Shown here: positions 8,555 through 16,420 of the stretch, in pieces
How positions within the stretch are numbered: position 1 is the first letter of the stretch
How the letters are laid out: each line of letters opens with the position of its first letter
DNA from: Streptomyces sp. AP-93
GTDB lineage: Bacteria; Actinomycetota; Actinomycetes; Streptomycetales; Streptomycetaceae
Direction: 5' to 3'
DNA: 64,000 bases
Assembly: GCF_022808175.1 (NCBI RefSeq)
Contig: NZ_JALGBX010000009.1
Span: 186,001 to 250,000 of the forward strand
Notes under the pieces: model-generated
Database searches by the model: none
The model's input: the letters and a program-made list of their open reading frames with translations, nothing else
Told to the model about the DNA's origin: nothing
Program-made: the position numbers and the translations under genes

Positions 8555-9814
8555 ATGACACTCCCCGCACAACGCCCCGGCCGACCCCAAGCCCAAGCCC
8601 CCGGCAGGGAATTGGCCGAGCCCGCCTTCTGGCAGGCGCCCCCCGCCCACCGACTGGCCGCCTTCGCCCGCCTGCGGGCCCTGGACACCCCCGTGTTCGT
8701 CCCCGAAGGGACCGGGCACTGGGCCCTCGTACGGCATGCGGACGTGCAGGAGGCGAGCCGGCTGCCCAAGGTGTTCGCCAGCGCGCCCGGGGTGACGACG
8801 CCCGAGCCGGCCCGCTGGGTGCGGGCGCTGTTCGGGGACTCCATGGTCAACCTGGACGGCGCCGAGCACGCGCAGCTGCGCAAGATCGTGCAGCGGGCCT
8901 TCACCCCCCGGCTGCTGGCGGCGGCCGAGGAGGACATCCACGCGGTGGCGGCGCGCATCGTGGACGACGTACTGGACCGGCGGCCGGACGAGTTCGTCGA
9001 GGCGGTGGCCTCGAAGCTGCCCCTGGAGGTCATCTGCAACATGATGGGCATCCCGGAGCGCTACCGCGCCGAGATCGCCGACCGCGTCAACCACGCCTCC
9101 GAGAACATCGGCGTCGACCGCGGCCTGACGGCCCGGCTGCGGATGCCCGGACGCGGACTGCGGGCCCTGGCCCGGATGCAGCGGATGGTGGCCGGGATCG
9201 GGCGGGAGCGGCGCGAGAACCCGACGGACGACCTGATCTCGGCCCTGGTCTGCGCGAACGTGGACGGCGAGGCACTCGGCGCCCGCCAACTCGGCGCCTT
9301 CTTCTCCCTGTTGATGGTGGCCGGGGTGGAGACCACCCGCAACGCCATCACCCACGGCCTGACCCTGCTGACGGACAACCCGGACCAACGCGATCTGCTC
9401 CTCGCCGACTTCGAGGCACGCGCGGACGGCGCGGTGGACGAGATCATCCGCCACTCCACGCCGATCATCCAGTTCCGCCGGACCGTCGTCGCCGAACACA
9501 CCCTGAACGGCCACGCGTTCGTCCCCGGCGACAAGGTGGTGCTGTACTACGCCTCCGCCAACCGCGACGAGGCCGTCTTCCCCGATACGGACGCCTTCGA
9601 CATCACCCGCTCCCCCAACCCCCACCTGGGATTCGGCGGCGGCGGACCGCACTTCTGCCTGGGCGCGCACCTGGCCCGGGTGGAGATGAAGGCACTCTTC
9701 CGCGAACTGCTCACCCGCCCCGTCGGCCTCCGCGCGGTCGGCCTGCCGGACCTGGCCGGCTCCAGCTTCGACAACCGGGTCCGCTCGCTACGCTTCGCCT
9801 TCGAACAGCCGTAG
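8555..9814 (+). CDS. Cytochrome P450 monooxygenase
   Basis: A 419-residue soluble bacterial P450 that hydroxylates an organic substrate using electrons from ferredoxin. Visible motifs: I-helix oxygen-activation AGVETTRN (about residue 256), the K-helix ExxR in DEIIRHSTP, and the heme-ligand loop FGGGGPHFCLGAHLAR near residue 360 with the axial cysteine. Overall it resembles the CYP124/125/142-like terpene and steroid hydroxylases more than antibiotic-cluster P450s, but the substrate cannot be read from sequence. No ferredoxin or reductase gene is adjacent. It converges on the kinase gene to its right. Confidence 0.93.
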   Translation: MTLPAQRPGRPQAQAPGRELAEPAFWQAPPAHRLAAFARLRALDTPVFVPEGTGHWALVRHADVQEASRLPKVFASAPGVTTPEPARWVRALFGDSMVNLDGAEHAQLRKIVQRAFTPRLLAAAEEDIHAVAARIVDDVLDRRPDEFVEAVASKLPLEVICNMMGIPERYRAEIADRVNHASENIGVDRGLTARLRMPGRGLRALARMQRMVAGIGRERRENPTDDLISALVCANVDGEALGARQLGAFFSLLMVAGVETTRNAITHGLTLLTDNPDQRDLLLADFEARADGAVDEIIRHSTPIIQFRRTVVAEHTLNGHAFVPGDKVVLYYASANRDEAVFPDTDAFDITRSPNPHLGFGGGGPHFCLGAHLARVEMKALFRELLTRPVGLRAVGLPDLAGSSFDNRVRSLRFAFEQP

Positions 9815-9827
9815 CGCTGTGACCGGA

Positions 9828-9853
9828 AGGGCCCACAGGCTCACGCAGGCCCT
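9828..9853. terminator. Possible bidirectional hairpin between convergent genes
   Basis: AGGGCC (9828-9833) and GGCCCT (9848-9853) flank a 14-nt loop between the P450 stop and the kinase stop; the right arm overlaps the kinase stop codon. Short stem, so only a candidate. Confidence 0.35.
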
Positions 9854-11867
9854 AGGGTGCCTGGACGGGCCAGAGGCGGACGGTGCCGCCGTGGAGTCCC
9901 GCCGCAAGGGTCTTCCCGTCCGGGCTGAACGCCACCGCGTCGATCGCGCTGCCGCCGGTGAAGGTGGCAGCGGCCGATCCCGAGGCCGTGTCCCACAGGA
10001 AAGCCTTCCCGTCCGAGTCCGCGCTGGCCAGGAGCCGGCCGCCCGGGTGGAACGCGAGCGCGAGGATCTCGGCGCCGTGGCGGTCCAGTGACGCGACGTC
10101 CTGGCGGGAACCGGCGTTCCACAGCCGCACCGTGTAGTCCACCTGCGCGATGGCCAGGATCTGGCCGTCCGGACTGAACACCGCGAGCCGCGCGTCCTTG
10201 TTCTGCCCGCCGGCAACGGTGGCCAGTAGCTGGTCGGCGGGCATCCGCCGCACCTGGACGGGAAAACCGGCGGCCAGCAGGCGACCGTCCGGGCTGAAGG
10301 CCGCCGGGCCGCCCTTCGCGTCCTCATTGACGGCGCCGGCGCGGCCCGAGGGCACGTCCCAGACGTACAGCCCCTCGCGGCCGCTCGCGGCCACCGTCTT
10401 GCCGTCCGGGCTGAGGCCGACGGATTGGAGGTAGCCCTCCTGCGCCGGGCCCGACGGGGCCCCCGTGAAGGTGGCCACGGAGCGGCCGGTGGCCACGTCC
10501 CACAGCTGGACCTTGTTCTCCTCCGCCCTGGCCAGGAGCGTGAGATCCCGGCTGAACGCGTTGGCCTGGAGGTACTTGGGGACCTCGACCCGGGTGACGG
10601 TGCTGCGCCGGGTGGACACCTCCCACCGCCAGATCGTCCCGTCCGGACTGGAGGCGGCCAGCGTCTTGCCGTCGGGACTGAAGGCGAGCGCGCCGATACC
10701 GCTGGGGCCCTCCAGGGAGTTGGCGTCGTCCCGGCTCAGGAGGAGGGGAACTCCGACCGCGGCGACCGCGGCGACCGAGGCGACCCCGAGGCCGCCGAAG
10801 AGGAGCGTGCGCCGTGACACCCGCGCCGTGGACGGCTCGGGTGCGGACGGTACCGGTACCGCGGGCGCTGCCGGGACAGGGCCCGTCTGCGTGGCGGCGT
10901 ACGGATCCGCACCGGCATCCGCACCGGCATCCGCTTGCGCACCCGGGTCCCTCACCGTCGCGAACCGCGTCTGCCGGGCTCGGGGCGGGGCCGGGGTGTG
11001 CCGCGCGGGGGTCAGGGCCACAGTCGGCTCCGGCCGGGGCGGAGGGACTACGGCCGTCCCGTTCTCGGGGACTCCCACGAACCGGGCGGGAAGGTCCGAG
11101 ACGGAGGGCCGGTCTGCCGGGTCCTTGGCGAGGCAGGAGTCCAGGAGGCGCCGGAGCTCACCGCCGAGGCCGTCGAGCGCGGGTGGCTCGTCCAGGATCC
11201 GCTGGACCACCGTCAGGAGGGTGGGCGCGTCGAAGGGGCTGTGGCCGGTGGCCGCGAACGCCACGACCGAGCCGAGCGCGAACACGTCACTGGCGGGCCC
11301 GGCCCGGTCGGCTCGGATCTGCTCGGGCGACATGTAGGCGTAGGTACCGATGACCGAGCCGGTGGCAGTGAGCGAACTGGCGTCCACGGCACGGGCGATG
11401 CCGAAGTCGATGATGCGGGGGCCGTCTTCGGCGAGGATGACATTGCCCGGCTTGAGGTCGCGGTGGACGAGACCGCACCCGTGAATGGCGGCGAGCCCCT
11501 CGGCCAGACCGGCCCCCAGACGCAGAACGGCATCCGGGGCCAGCGGCCCCCGCTGGGAGACGACCTGCTGCAACGTCGGACCGGGAATGTACGCGGTCAC
11601 CAGCCACGGAGCGGCCGCCTCCGGGTCGGCGTCGACGACCTGCGCCGTGTGGAACCCGCCCACCTGACGCGCCGCATCGACCTCACGCGCGAACCGGATC
11701 CGGAACTGGGGGGTGGCGGCCAGCTCGGGCCGGATGAGCTTCACGGCGACCTTGCGGCCGCCCGGCGACGTGGCGAGGTAGACCTGACCCATGCCACCCG
11801 CGCCCAACCGGCCCTCCAGCCGATAGGAACCGACCCACTGGGGATCGCCGGGCAACAACGCGTCCAT
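9852..11867 (-). CDS. Transmembrane Ser/Thr kinase with C-terminal WD40 propeller (copy 1)
   Basis: 671 residues. Kinase domain about 15-265: GAGGMGQVY loop, Lys43, catalytic HRDLKPGN with Asp137, DFG Asp154, activation segment TATGSVIGTYAYMSPEQ. A Pro/Ala-rich linker follows (with a small ADAGADAGAD repeat), then one membrane segment (about 354-378) and seven WD40-like repeats (about 390-671, FSPDGKTLAA type), enough for one propeller. The topology suggests a cytoplasmic kinase and an outside sensor or scaffold. Start: the ATG at 11867; the frame continues 310 codons upstream into the next gene, which is a shadow. It lies 80 bp downstream of a near-duplicate kinase and is probably cotranscribed. 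Target unknown. Confidence 0.92.
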   Translation of the reverse strand: MDALLPGDPQWVGSYRLEGRLGAGGMGQVYLATSPGGRKVAVKLIRPELAATPQFRIRFAREVDAARQVGGFHTAQVVDADPEAAAPWLVTAYIPGPTLQQVVSQRGPLAPDAVLRLGAGLAEGLAAIHGCGLVHRDLKPGNVILAEDGPRIIDFGIARAVDASSLTATGSVIGTYAYMSPEQIRADRAGPASDVFALGSVVAFAATGHSPFDAPTLLTVVQRILDEPPALDGLGGELRRLLDSCLAKDPADRPSVSDLPARFVGVPENGTAVVPPPRPEPTVALTPARHTPAPPRARQTRFATVRDPGAQADAGADAGADPYAATQTGPVPAAPAVPVPSAPEPSTARVSRRTLLFGGLGVASVAAVAAVGVPLLLSRDDANSLEGPSGIGALAFSPDGKTLAASSPDGTIWRWEVSTRRSTVTRVEVPKYLQANAFSRDLTLLARAEENKVQLWDVATGRSVATFTGAPSGPAQEGYLQSVGLSPDGKTVAASGREGLYVWDVPSGRAGAVNEDAKGGPAAFSPDGRLLAAGFPVQVRRMPADQLLATVAGGQNKDARLAVFSPDGQILAIAQVDYTVRLWNAGSRQDVASLDRHGAEILALAFHPGGRLLASADSDGKAFLWDTASGSAAATFTGGSAIDAVAFSPDGKTLAAGLHGGTVRLWPVQAP

Positions 11868-11892
11868 GAGTACCGTCCGTTGGAGAGGTGAG

Positions 11893-11955
11893 GGCCGGGA
11901 AGCCGGGGAAACCAGGGAAGCCGGGGACGCCGGGGACGCCGGGGACGTCAGGGAA
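11893..11955. repeat. Short degenerate GCCGGGGAC/GCCGGGAA tandem repeat
   Basis: Nine-base units, three of them exact (GCCGGGGAC), fill the spacer between the two kinase genes and reach the 3' end of the upstream one. This looks like replication slippage in G+C-rich DNA. Confidence 0.6.
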
Positions 11956-13930
11956 GCTTCCAGAGCTGGATCGAGTGGCCCGCCTCCTCGGGCGAACCGA
12001 CCTGGTTGAGACTGGCCGCCAGAGTCTTGCCGTCCGGGCTGAAGGCCACCACTGTGATGTAGGTGTCCATCGGGGACTCGCGCATGGCGCCGGTCAGGAT
12101 CGTGGTGACGCGCCCGGCGGCCAGGTCCCACAGGCTGACGGTCTTGCCCGTGTCGTCCTGGGTGTTGGGCTCGCGCACGCCTCCGGCCCCCGCGATCATC
12201 GCGCCGCCCGGGCGGTAAGCCGCCGTGGGGACGTACGGATGGGTGTCGGTGAGGGTCGCCGTCCGGCGCTCCGTGGCCAGGTCCCACACCTGGATGCCGG
12301 GACCGGCGCCGGTGACGGACTTGCCGTCCGGGCTGAACAGCACCGCGTTGAAGTGGCCTTTGCCCTCTCCGGTGAGGGTCTTGAGGTGGCGGCCGGTGTC
12401 GGCGGCCCAGAGCCAGATCTTGGCACGGCCTTCGGATCCCACGCCGGCCACGAGTTTGCCGTCCGGGCTGACCGCGACACCGTTCACGCCTCCCGGCCCG
12501 TTGAGGGTGGCGAAGGTGCGGCCGGTGGACGGAGCCATGAGCTCGAACCTGCCCGCGACGCCCACGGCGAGGGTCTCGCCGTCGGGACTGAAGGCCAGAC
12601 AGCTGACGTAGTCCTGCTCGCCGCCGTACGAGGCGGCGACGCTCATCGGCTTGCCGGTGCGCAGGTCCCAGCGCCGCAAGGTCTTGTCGAAGCCGCCGGA
12701 GTACAGCGTCTGGCCGTCCGGACTGTAGGCCAGGGACATGACGTTGTCGGTGTGCCCCCTGTACGTCGTGATCGTGCGGCCGGTGGCAACGTCCCACAGC
12801 CGCACCGTGCCGTCATTGCTGCCGCTGGCCAGGGTCGTGCCGTCCGGGGCGAAGGCGAGGCAGCCGACCTCGCCGGTGTGGCCGCCGAGGCGCGCGACGG
12901 GCTTGCCGGGATCCGGGTCCGTGCCCGCCTCCCGCCACAGGAAGTACGCGGGGACGGCGGCCGTCGTCGCGGCGACTGCCATCCCGCCGAACAGCAGCGT
13001 GCGCCGGGGCAGCGTCCTGACCGGGGCGGCGGGCGCGGCGCTGGGCGCAGTGCTGGGCGCGGCGCCGGGCTCGGAACCCGGCGCGGTGGGCAGGTCGTTG
13101 AACGGGATGCCGGATGCCACGTCGGCGCCGGTGACCGAGAGCCTGGTCAGGACGTCGGCGGTGGAGGGGCGGCCGGCCGGGTCCTTGGCCAGGCAGGCCG
13201 TGACCAGGTCGCGCAGGCGGCCGAAGAGACCGTCGAGCCGGGGAGGTTCACTGGTGACCCGGTGGACGATGGCCGGGACGGTCGTCGCGTCGAAGGGGCT
13301 GTGGCCGGTGGCCGCGAAGGCCAGGACCGCCCCCAGCGCGAACACGTCGCTGGCGGGCGAGACCGGGGCGGATCGTATCTGCTCGGGCGACATATAGGCG
13401 TACGTACCGATGACCGAGCCGGTGCGGGTCATGGCGTCGGCGCCCGGGGCGTGCGCGATGCCGAAGTCGATGATGCGGGGGCCGTCTTCGGCGAGGATGA
13501 CGTTGCCCGGCTTGAGGTCACGGTGGACGAGACCGCACCCGTGAATGGCGGCGAGCCCCTCGGCCAGACCGGCACCCAGACGCAAAACGGCATCCGGGGC
13601 CAGCGGCCCCCGCTGGGAGACGACCTGCTGCAACGTCGGGCCGGGAATGTACGCGGTCACGAGCCAAGGAGCGGCCGCCTCCGGGTCGGCATCGACGACC
13701 TGCGCCGTGTGGAACCCGCCCACCTGACGCGCCGCATCGACCTCACGCGCGAACCGGGCCCGGAACTGGGGGATGGCGGCCAATTCGGGCCGGATGAGCT
13801 TCACGGCGACCTTGCGGCCGCCCGGCGACGTGGCGAGGTAGACCTGGCCCATGCCACCCGCGCCCAACCGGCCCTCGACCTGGTAGTGGCCGATACGTCG
13901 CGGATCTCCGGGGCCCACGGGCTCGACCAT
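11948..13930 (-). CDS. Transmembrane Ser/Thr kinase with C-terminal WD40 propeller (copy 2)
   Basis: 660 residues, same plan as its downstream neighbour. Kinase domain about 16-265 with GAGGMGQVY, Lys44, HRDLKPGN (Asp138), DFG Asp155 and MSPEQ. An Ala/Pro linker follows, then a membrane segment after RRTLLFGG, and seven WD40-like repeats ending SIQLWKLP. The first 180 residues are nearly identical to the other kinase, even at DNA level, while the propellers differ widely. That points to duplication with diverged sensing or docking parts, or to gene conversion limited to the kinase half. The ATG at 13930 is the first in-frame start before the conserved glycine loop. Substrates unknown. Confidence 0.92.
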   Translation of the reverse strand: MVEPVGPGDPRRIGHYQVEGRLGAGGMGQVYLATSPGGRKVAVKLIRPELAAIPQFRARFAREVDAARQVGGFHTAQVVDADPEAAAPWLVTAYIPGPTLQQVVSQRGPLAPDAVLRLGAGLAEGLAAIHGCGLVHRDLKPGNVILAEDGPRIIDFGIAHAPGADAMTRTGSVIGTYAYMSPEQIRSAPVSPASDVFALGAVLAFAATGHSPFDATTVPAIVHRVTSEPPRLDGLFGRLRDLVTACLAKDPAGRPSTADVLTRLSVTGADVASGIPFNDLPTAPGSEPGAAPSTAPSAAPAAPVRTLPRRTLLFGGMAVAATTAAVPAYFLWREAGTDPDPGKPVARLGGHTGEVGCLAFAPDGTTLASGSNDGTVRLWDVATGRTITTYRGHTDNVMSLAYSPDGQTLYSGGFDKTLRRWDLRTGKPMSVAASYGGEQDYVSCLAFSPDGETLAVGVAGRFELMAPSTGRTFATLNGPGGVNGVAVSPDGKLVAGVGSEGRAKIWLWAADTGRHLKTLTGEGKGHFNAVLFSPDGKSVTGAGPGIQVWDLATERRTATLTDTHPYVPTAAYRPGGAMIAGAGGVREPNTQDDTGKTVSLWDLAAGRVTTILTGAMRESPMDTYITVVAFSPDGKTLAASLNQVGSPEEAGHSIQLWKLP

Positions 13931-14151
13931 GCGCTCACTCGAATCTGCAGGGGATTACGGGGCTGCGTCTCCGACGGCATTGAACCATGATCGAGTGCAC
14001 GGGGACGATGAGATCCGCATCTCCTCCACATCCGCCGGGAAGCCTCGGCGCCCCGGAGAAGAAGGGCCGGCCACCGGGCAGGCTGGGCGCCCGGCGGCCG
14101 GAGCGGGGGCCGTCGCGCGGCGGGCGCGCGAGGGGGTGCCCACGACAGGCC

Positions 14152-14646
14152 CTAGCGCTGCAGGCGCCGCACCGCGAGGACGGCGTGGGCGCTGTGGTTG
14201 AGCACCTCGGTGTCACCCGCGAACGCCTGCAGCGTCTCGGGGTCGACCGGCCGGCCGGGAACCGCCTCGGGCCAGGCGCGGGTGGCGAAGAGGAAGTACG
14301 CCTGCCCGCTGTCGGCCGCCGCCTTGACCCACTCCGGCGGGGCGATGCACTTCGCGTTCATGCCCGGCAGGGTCAGCGCGATCTGGTTGCCCTCCAGGAG
14401 GATCTGCACCGGGAAGGAGGCCGGGTTGCGGACGCCGTCCATCACCACGTCGCCGATGGGCAGGCCGATCTCCTCCAGCAGCCCGCGGGCGGCCGCCTCG
14501 CTCGCCTCGGGACCGTCGGGACCGTCCCCGAGGATGTAGGCGAGGAGATAGGGAATGTCGTGGGCCTCGTCGGGGTCGCCGATCCACGCGAGCACCGAAA
14601 GGGTGCCGAGCTTGGAGCGGTCGAGTTCGGCCTGGGTAGAAGTCAT
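14152..14646 (-). CDS. Conserved Streptomyces protein resembling DUF5949
   Basis: 164 residues, no signal peptide or membrane segment, so probably cytoplasmic. Recognisable pieces are LGTLSVLAWIGD, DIPYLLAYILGDGPDGPEA, a central VQILLEGNQIALTLPGM and PEWVKAAADSGQAYFLFATRAWPEAVPG. These recall the small actinobacterial DUF5949 family as I remember it; no function is known for that family. The start chosen is the ATG at 14646 (TSTQAELDRSK follows); the frame extends 16 codons further up without conservation. It ends in RRLQR*. The assignment to the family is from memory and moderately sure; the gene itself is clear. Confidence 0.75.
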   Translation of the reverse strand: MTSTQAELDRSKLGTLSVLAWIGDPDEAHDIPYLLAYILGDGPDGPEASEAAARGLLEEIGLPIGDVVMDGVRNPASFPVQILLEGNQIALTLPGMNAKCIAPPEWVKAAADSGQAYFLFATRAWPEAVPGRPVDPETLQAFAGDTEVLNHSAHAVLAVRRLQR

Positions 14647-14703
14647 GCGCCGCACCTTAGTGGCCGATGGCCCGGCCCTTTGACGCCGTTTCACCCGGGC
14701 GGG

Positions 14704-15309
14704 CTAGACCGCCCAGAAACCACCTCCGGAATTCGCCAGCATGTTCGCGTCCTGGTACTGGAGCCGCACGATGCGCGCGTTTTCCGGAATTTCGAACACC
14801 ACCCATCCTTCGGCCCGCTCACCGACCGCGAGCGAATCGAAGACGAGCGGTTTGCCGGTCGTGAGCTCCCCGGTGGGCACCACCGCGTGGCGCCGGCCCG
14901 CGCCGTCGAGCGCCCACATGCGCCCGAGGGGCCCGTACGAGGCCCCGCCCACGTTGACGAAGGACATCGAGGCCGCCACCCAGCGCTTGCCCGCCGCCGG
15001 GGCGAAGTTCTTCTCGACGCTGACCGCCGGATCGACGTAGGCGGCCAGCACCACCTGGAGGTGGCGGCCCACCTCCCGGCCCCTGACCCGTACGGAGTCA
15101 CCCACACGGGCGTCCTTCGAGGCGGCCCGCGCCACCCCGTCCCGCTCCGCCGCGGGATCGTCCCCGACACCCGGCGCACCGTCGTCCACGGGCACGGCGG
15201 GCACCGCGGCCGGGGCGAGCGCGGCCCCTTCCGGGGCGCCGGAGCAGGCCGCGGCACCGAACAGCAGGAGCGGGAGGAGGGCGGCCGTGGCAAGAGCGGA
15301 CTGACGCAT
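14704..15309 (-). CDS. Secreted lipoprotein with DUF4352-like beta-sandwich
   Basis: 201 residues. The N-terminus (RQSALATAALLPLLLFGAAA then Cys) is a lipoprotein signal, though the lipobox residue at -3 is Ala rather than Leu. After an Ala/Pro-rich spacer the domain from about residue 85 reads LQVVLAAYVDPA, KRWVAASMSFVNVG, AEGWVVFEIPENARIVRLQYQ. This is the order of strands seen in DUF4352-type domains of extracellular lipoproteins. Start: ATG at 15309 with AAGGGAT upstream; an ORF start at 15426 is rejected because it would bury the signal. Divergent from the secreted protein at 15485. Role unknown. Confidence 0.8.
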   Translation of the reverse strand: MRQSALATAALLPLLLFGAAACSGAPEGAALAPAAVPAVPVDDGAPGVGDDPAAERDGVARAASKDARVGDSVRVRGREVGRHLQVVLAAYVDPAVSVEKNFAPAAGKRWVAASMSFVNVGGASYGPLGRMWALDGAGRRHAVVPTGELTTGKPLVFDSLAVGERAEGWVVFEIPENARIVRLQYQDANMLANSGGGFWAV

Positions 15310-15484
15310 GCGGGATCCCTTCGGGGATCTTCGGGGACGTATTCCGGCCAGTCTCACGCGCCCGAGCGGGCAATTGCACACACCGACACGATCCCGCGGA
15401 ACGCATTGACCTCCATATGCCAGCACAATGCGTTCCGGTGGAATTCCGCACCCCCTTCACACACCCCGTCCCACAGGAGGAACG

Positions 15485-15946
15485 ATGGCCACGACCGGCC
15501 CCCGCATGGCCTTGGCCGCACTCGCCGCACTGGGCGCCACGGCGGTATTCACCGCCCCGGTACAGGCCGCGCCCCACGGCAGTGACATGTACGTACGTGA
15601 CATTTCCGTATCTTCGGAAGCCCACATCGCTCCCGACGGCACGATCCACCTTTTCGGTGAATACCACTGCACCGCCCCGTCACCCTCGGGAGCGGTTCAG
15701 ATCAAGGCGACCATCGAGCAGGAGGACGTCCGCCTCAGCATCGGCGGCGGCGACGCCCAGTGCGACGGCGCGGTGCACGACTGGTCGGCGCACGGCACGC
15801 TCCGCCTCACCCCGACCGTGCACGCCGGCGAGGCACTGGCCAGGGCCGAGCTGCAGGAGATCCGTTTCGGCGGCGGCCTGCTGCCCCGGTCGATCGACAC
15901 GGTCGCGCAGGACGCCCACCCGGTCCGGGTGATCGACCACCGATAG
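15485..15946 (+). CDS. Small secreted protein resembling DUF6299
   Basis: 153 residues with a clear Sec signal (MALAALAALGATAVFTAPVQA-A) and a mature domain of about 120 residues. Conserved-looking elements are the SEAHIAPDGTIHLFGEYHC stretch, a second cysteine in GDAQCDGAVHDW, and a C-terminal ARAELQEIRFGGG. The two cysteines probably form a disulfide. The pattern recalls the streptomycete DUF6299 family, of unknown function. Start: ATG at 15485 has an excellent CAGGAGGAACG ribosome binding site; the frame opens 19 codons earlier but without one. A hairpin at 15977-15996 ends the gene. Confidence 0.8.
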   Translation: MATTGPRMALAALAALGATAVFTAPVQAAPHGSDMYVRDISVSSEAHIAPDGTIHLFGEYHCTAPSPSGAVQIKATIEQEDVRLSIGGGDAQCDGAVHDWSAHGTLRLTPTVHAGEALARAELQEIRFGGGLLPRSIDTVAQDAHPVRVIDHR

Positions 15947-15976
15947 CCACTGCCCGCGGTGCGCGCGTACGCCCCT

Positions 15977-15996
15977 CCGGTAGCCGCCGCTACCGG
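15977..15996. terminator. Bidirectional hairpin terminator
   Basis: Eight-base perfect arms CCGGTAGC and GCTACCGG with a 4-nt loop. It lies 30 bp after the secreted-protein stop and 54 bp after the end of a small convergent ORF, so it can serve both. Confidence 0.6.
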
Positions 15997-16050
15997 GATC
16001 CGGGCGCCGGCCGAAGCCGGCCGAAGCGGGCCGGAGCCGGACGGAGACCG

Positions 16051-16230
16051 TCAACGGCACGCGGGCGCCTCGCCCGTCATCGACATGAAGGCCACCGTCT
16101 GACACCCCGGGTCCGTATCCGGACGCCCGGTCGACCAGTCCACCGCAGTCGCCGCCCCGGCCGCGCACAGCAGCAGTGCCAGGACGCCCGTCACCGCGCG
16201 CTTGCTCAGCCGGCGCACGGCAGGTTCCAC
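16051..16230 (-). CDS. Putative small secreted protein (59 aa)
   Basis: A GTG-initiated frame of 59 codons. Residues 1-30 look like a signal peptide: RRLSKRAV then GVLALLLCAAGAATA. The mature part is only about 30 residues, WSTGRPDTDPGCQTVAFMSM to a final EAPACR, with two cysteines that could pair. A GGAACGG ribosome binding site precedes the GTG by 7 nt. It is shorter than most annotated genes but has signal, cysteines and a terminator downstream, so it is better than a random frame. No family recognised. Confidence 0.45.
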   Translation of the reverse strand: MEPAVRRLSKRAVTGVLALLLCAAGAATAVDWSTGRPDTDPGCQTVAFMSMTGEAPACR

Positions 16231-16325
16231 AGAAACCGTTCCATGGCGGCATCATCACCCCGCCCCCACCGCCCCACAACTCGACGTGAGCGACCGGTCA
16301 CGGTCCGCCCCCTCGCCGCCCGCCC

Positions 16326-16420
16326 CTCACGGCGCGCTCCCTCACGGCGCGCTCCCTCACGGCGCGCTCCCTCACGGCGCGCTCCCTCACGGCGCTCCCC
16401 GACCCGGCTCCCCCTCACGG
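16326..16420. repeat. 15-bp minisatellite over a gene 3' end
   Basis: Four perfect head-to-tail copies of CTCACGGCGCGCTCC (16326-16385), one shortened copy, and a further copy at 16414 that contains the stop codon of the phosphatase gene. Because the unit is 15 bp the frame and the TGA recur in each copy beyond the real stop. Confidence 0.85.

Noticed and set aside
11868..12797. Upstream extension of kinase copy 1 to 981 residues
   Set aside because: It is antisense-free but lies in a wrong frame of kinase copy 2; the kinase fold starts at the ATG at 11867.
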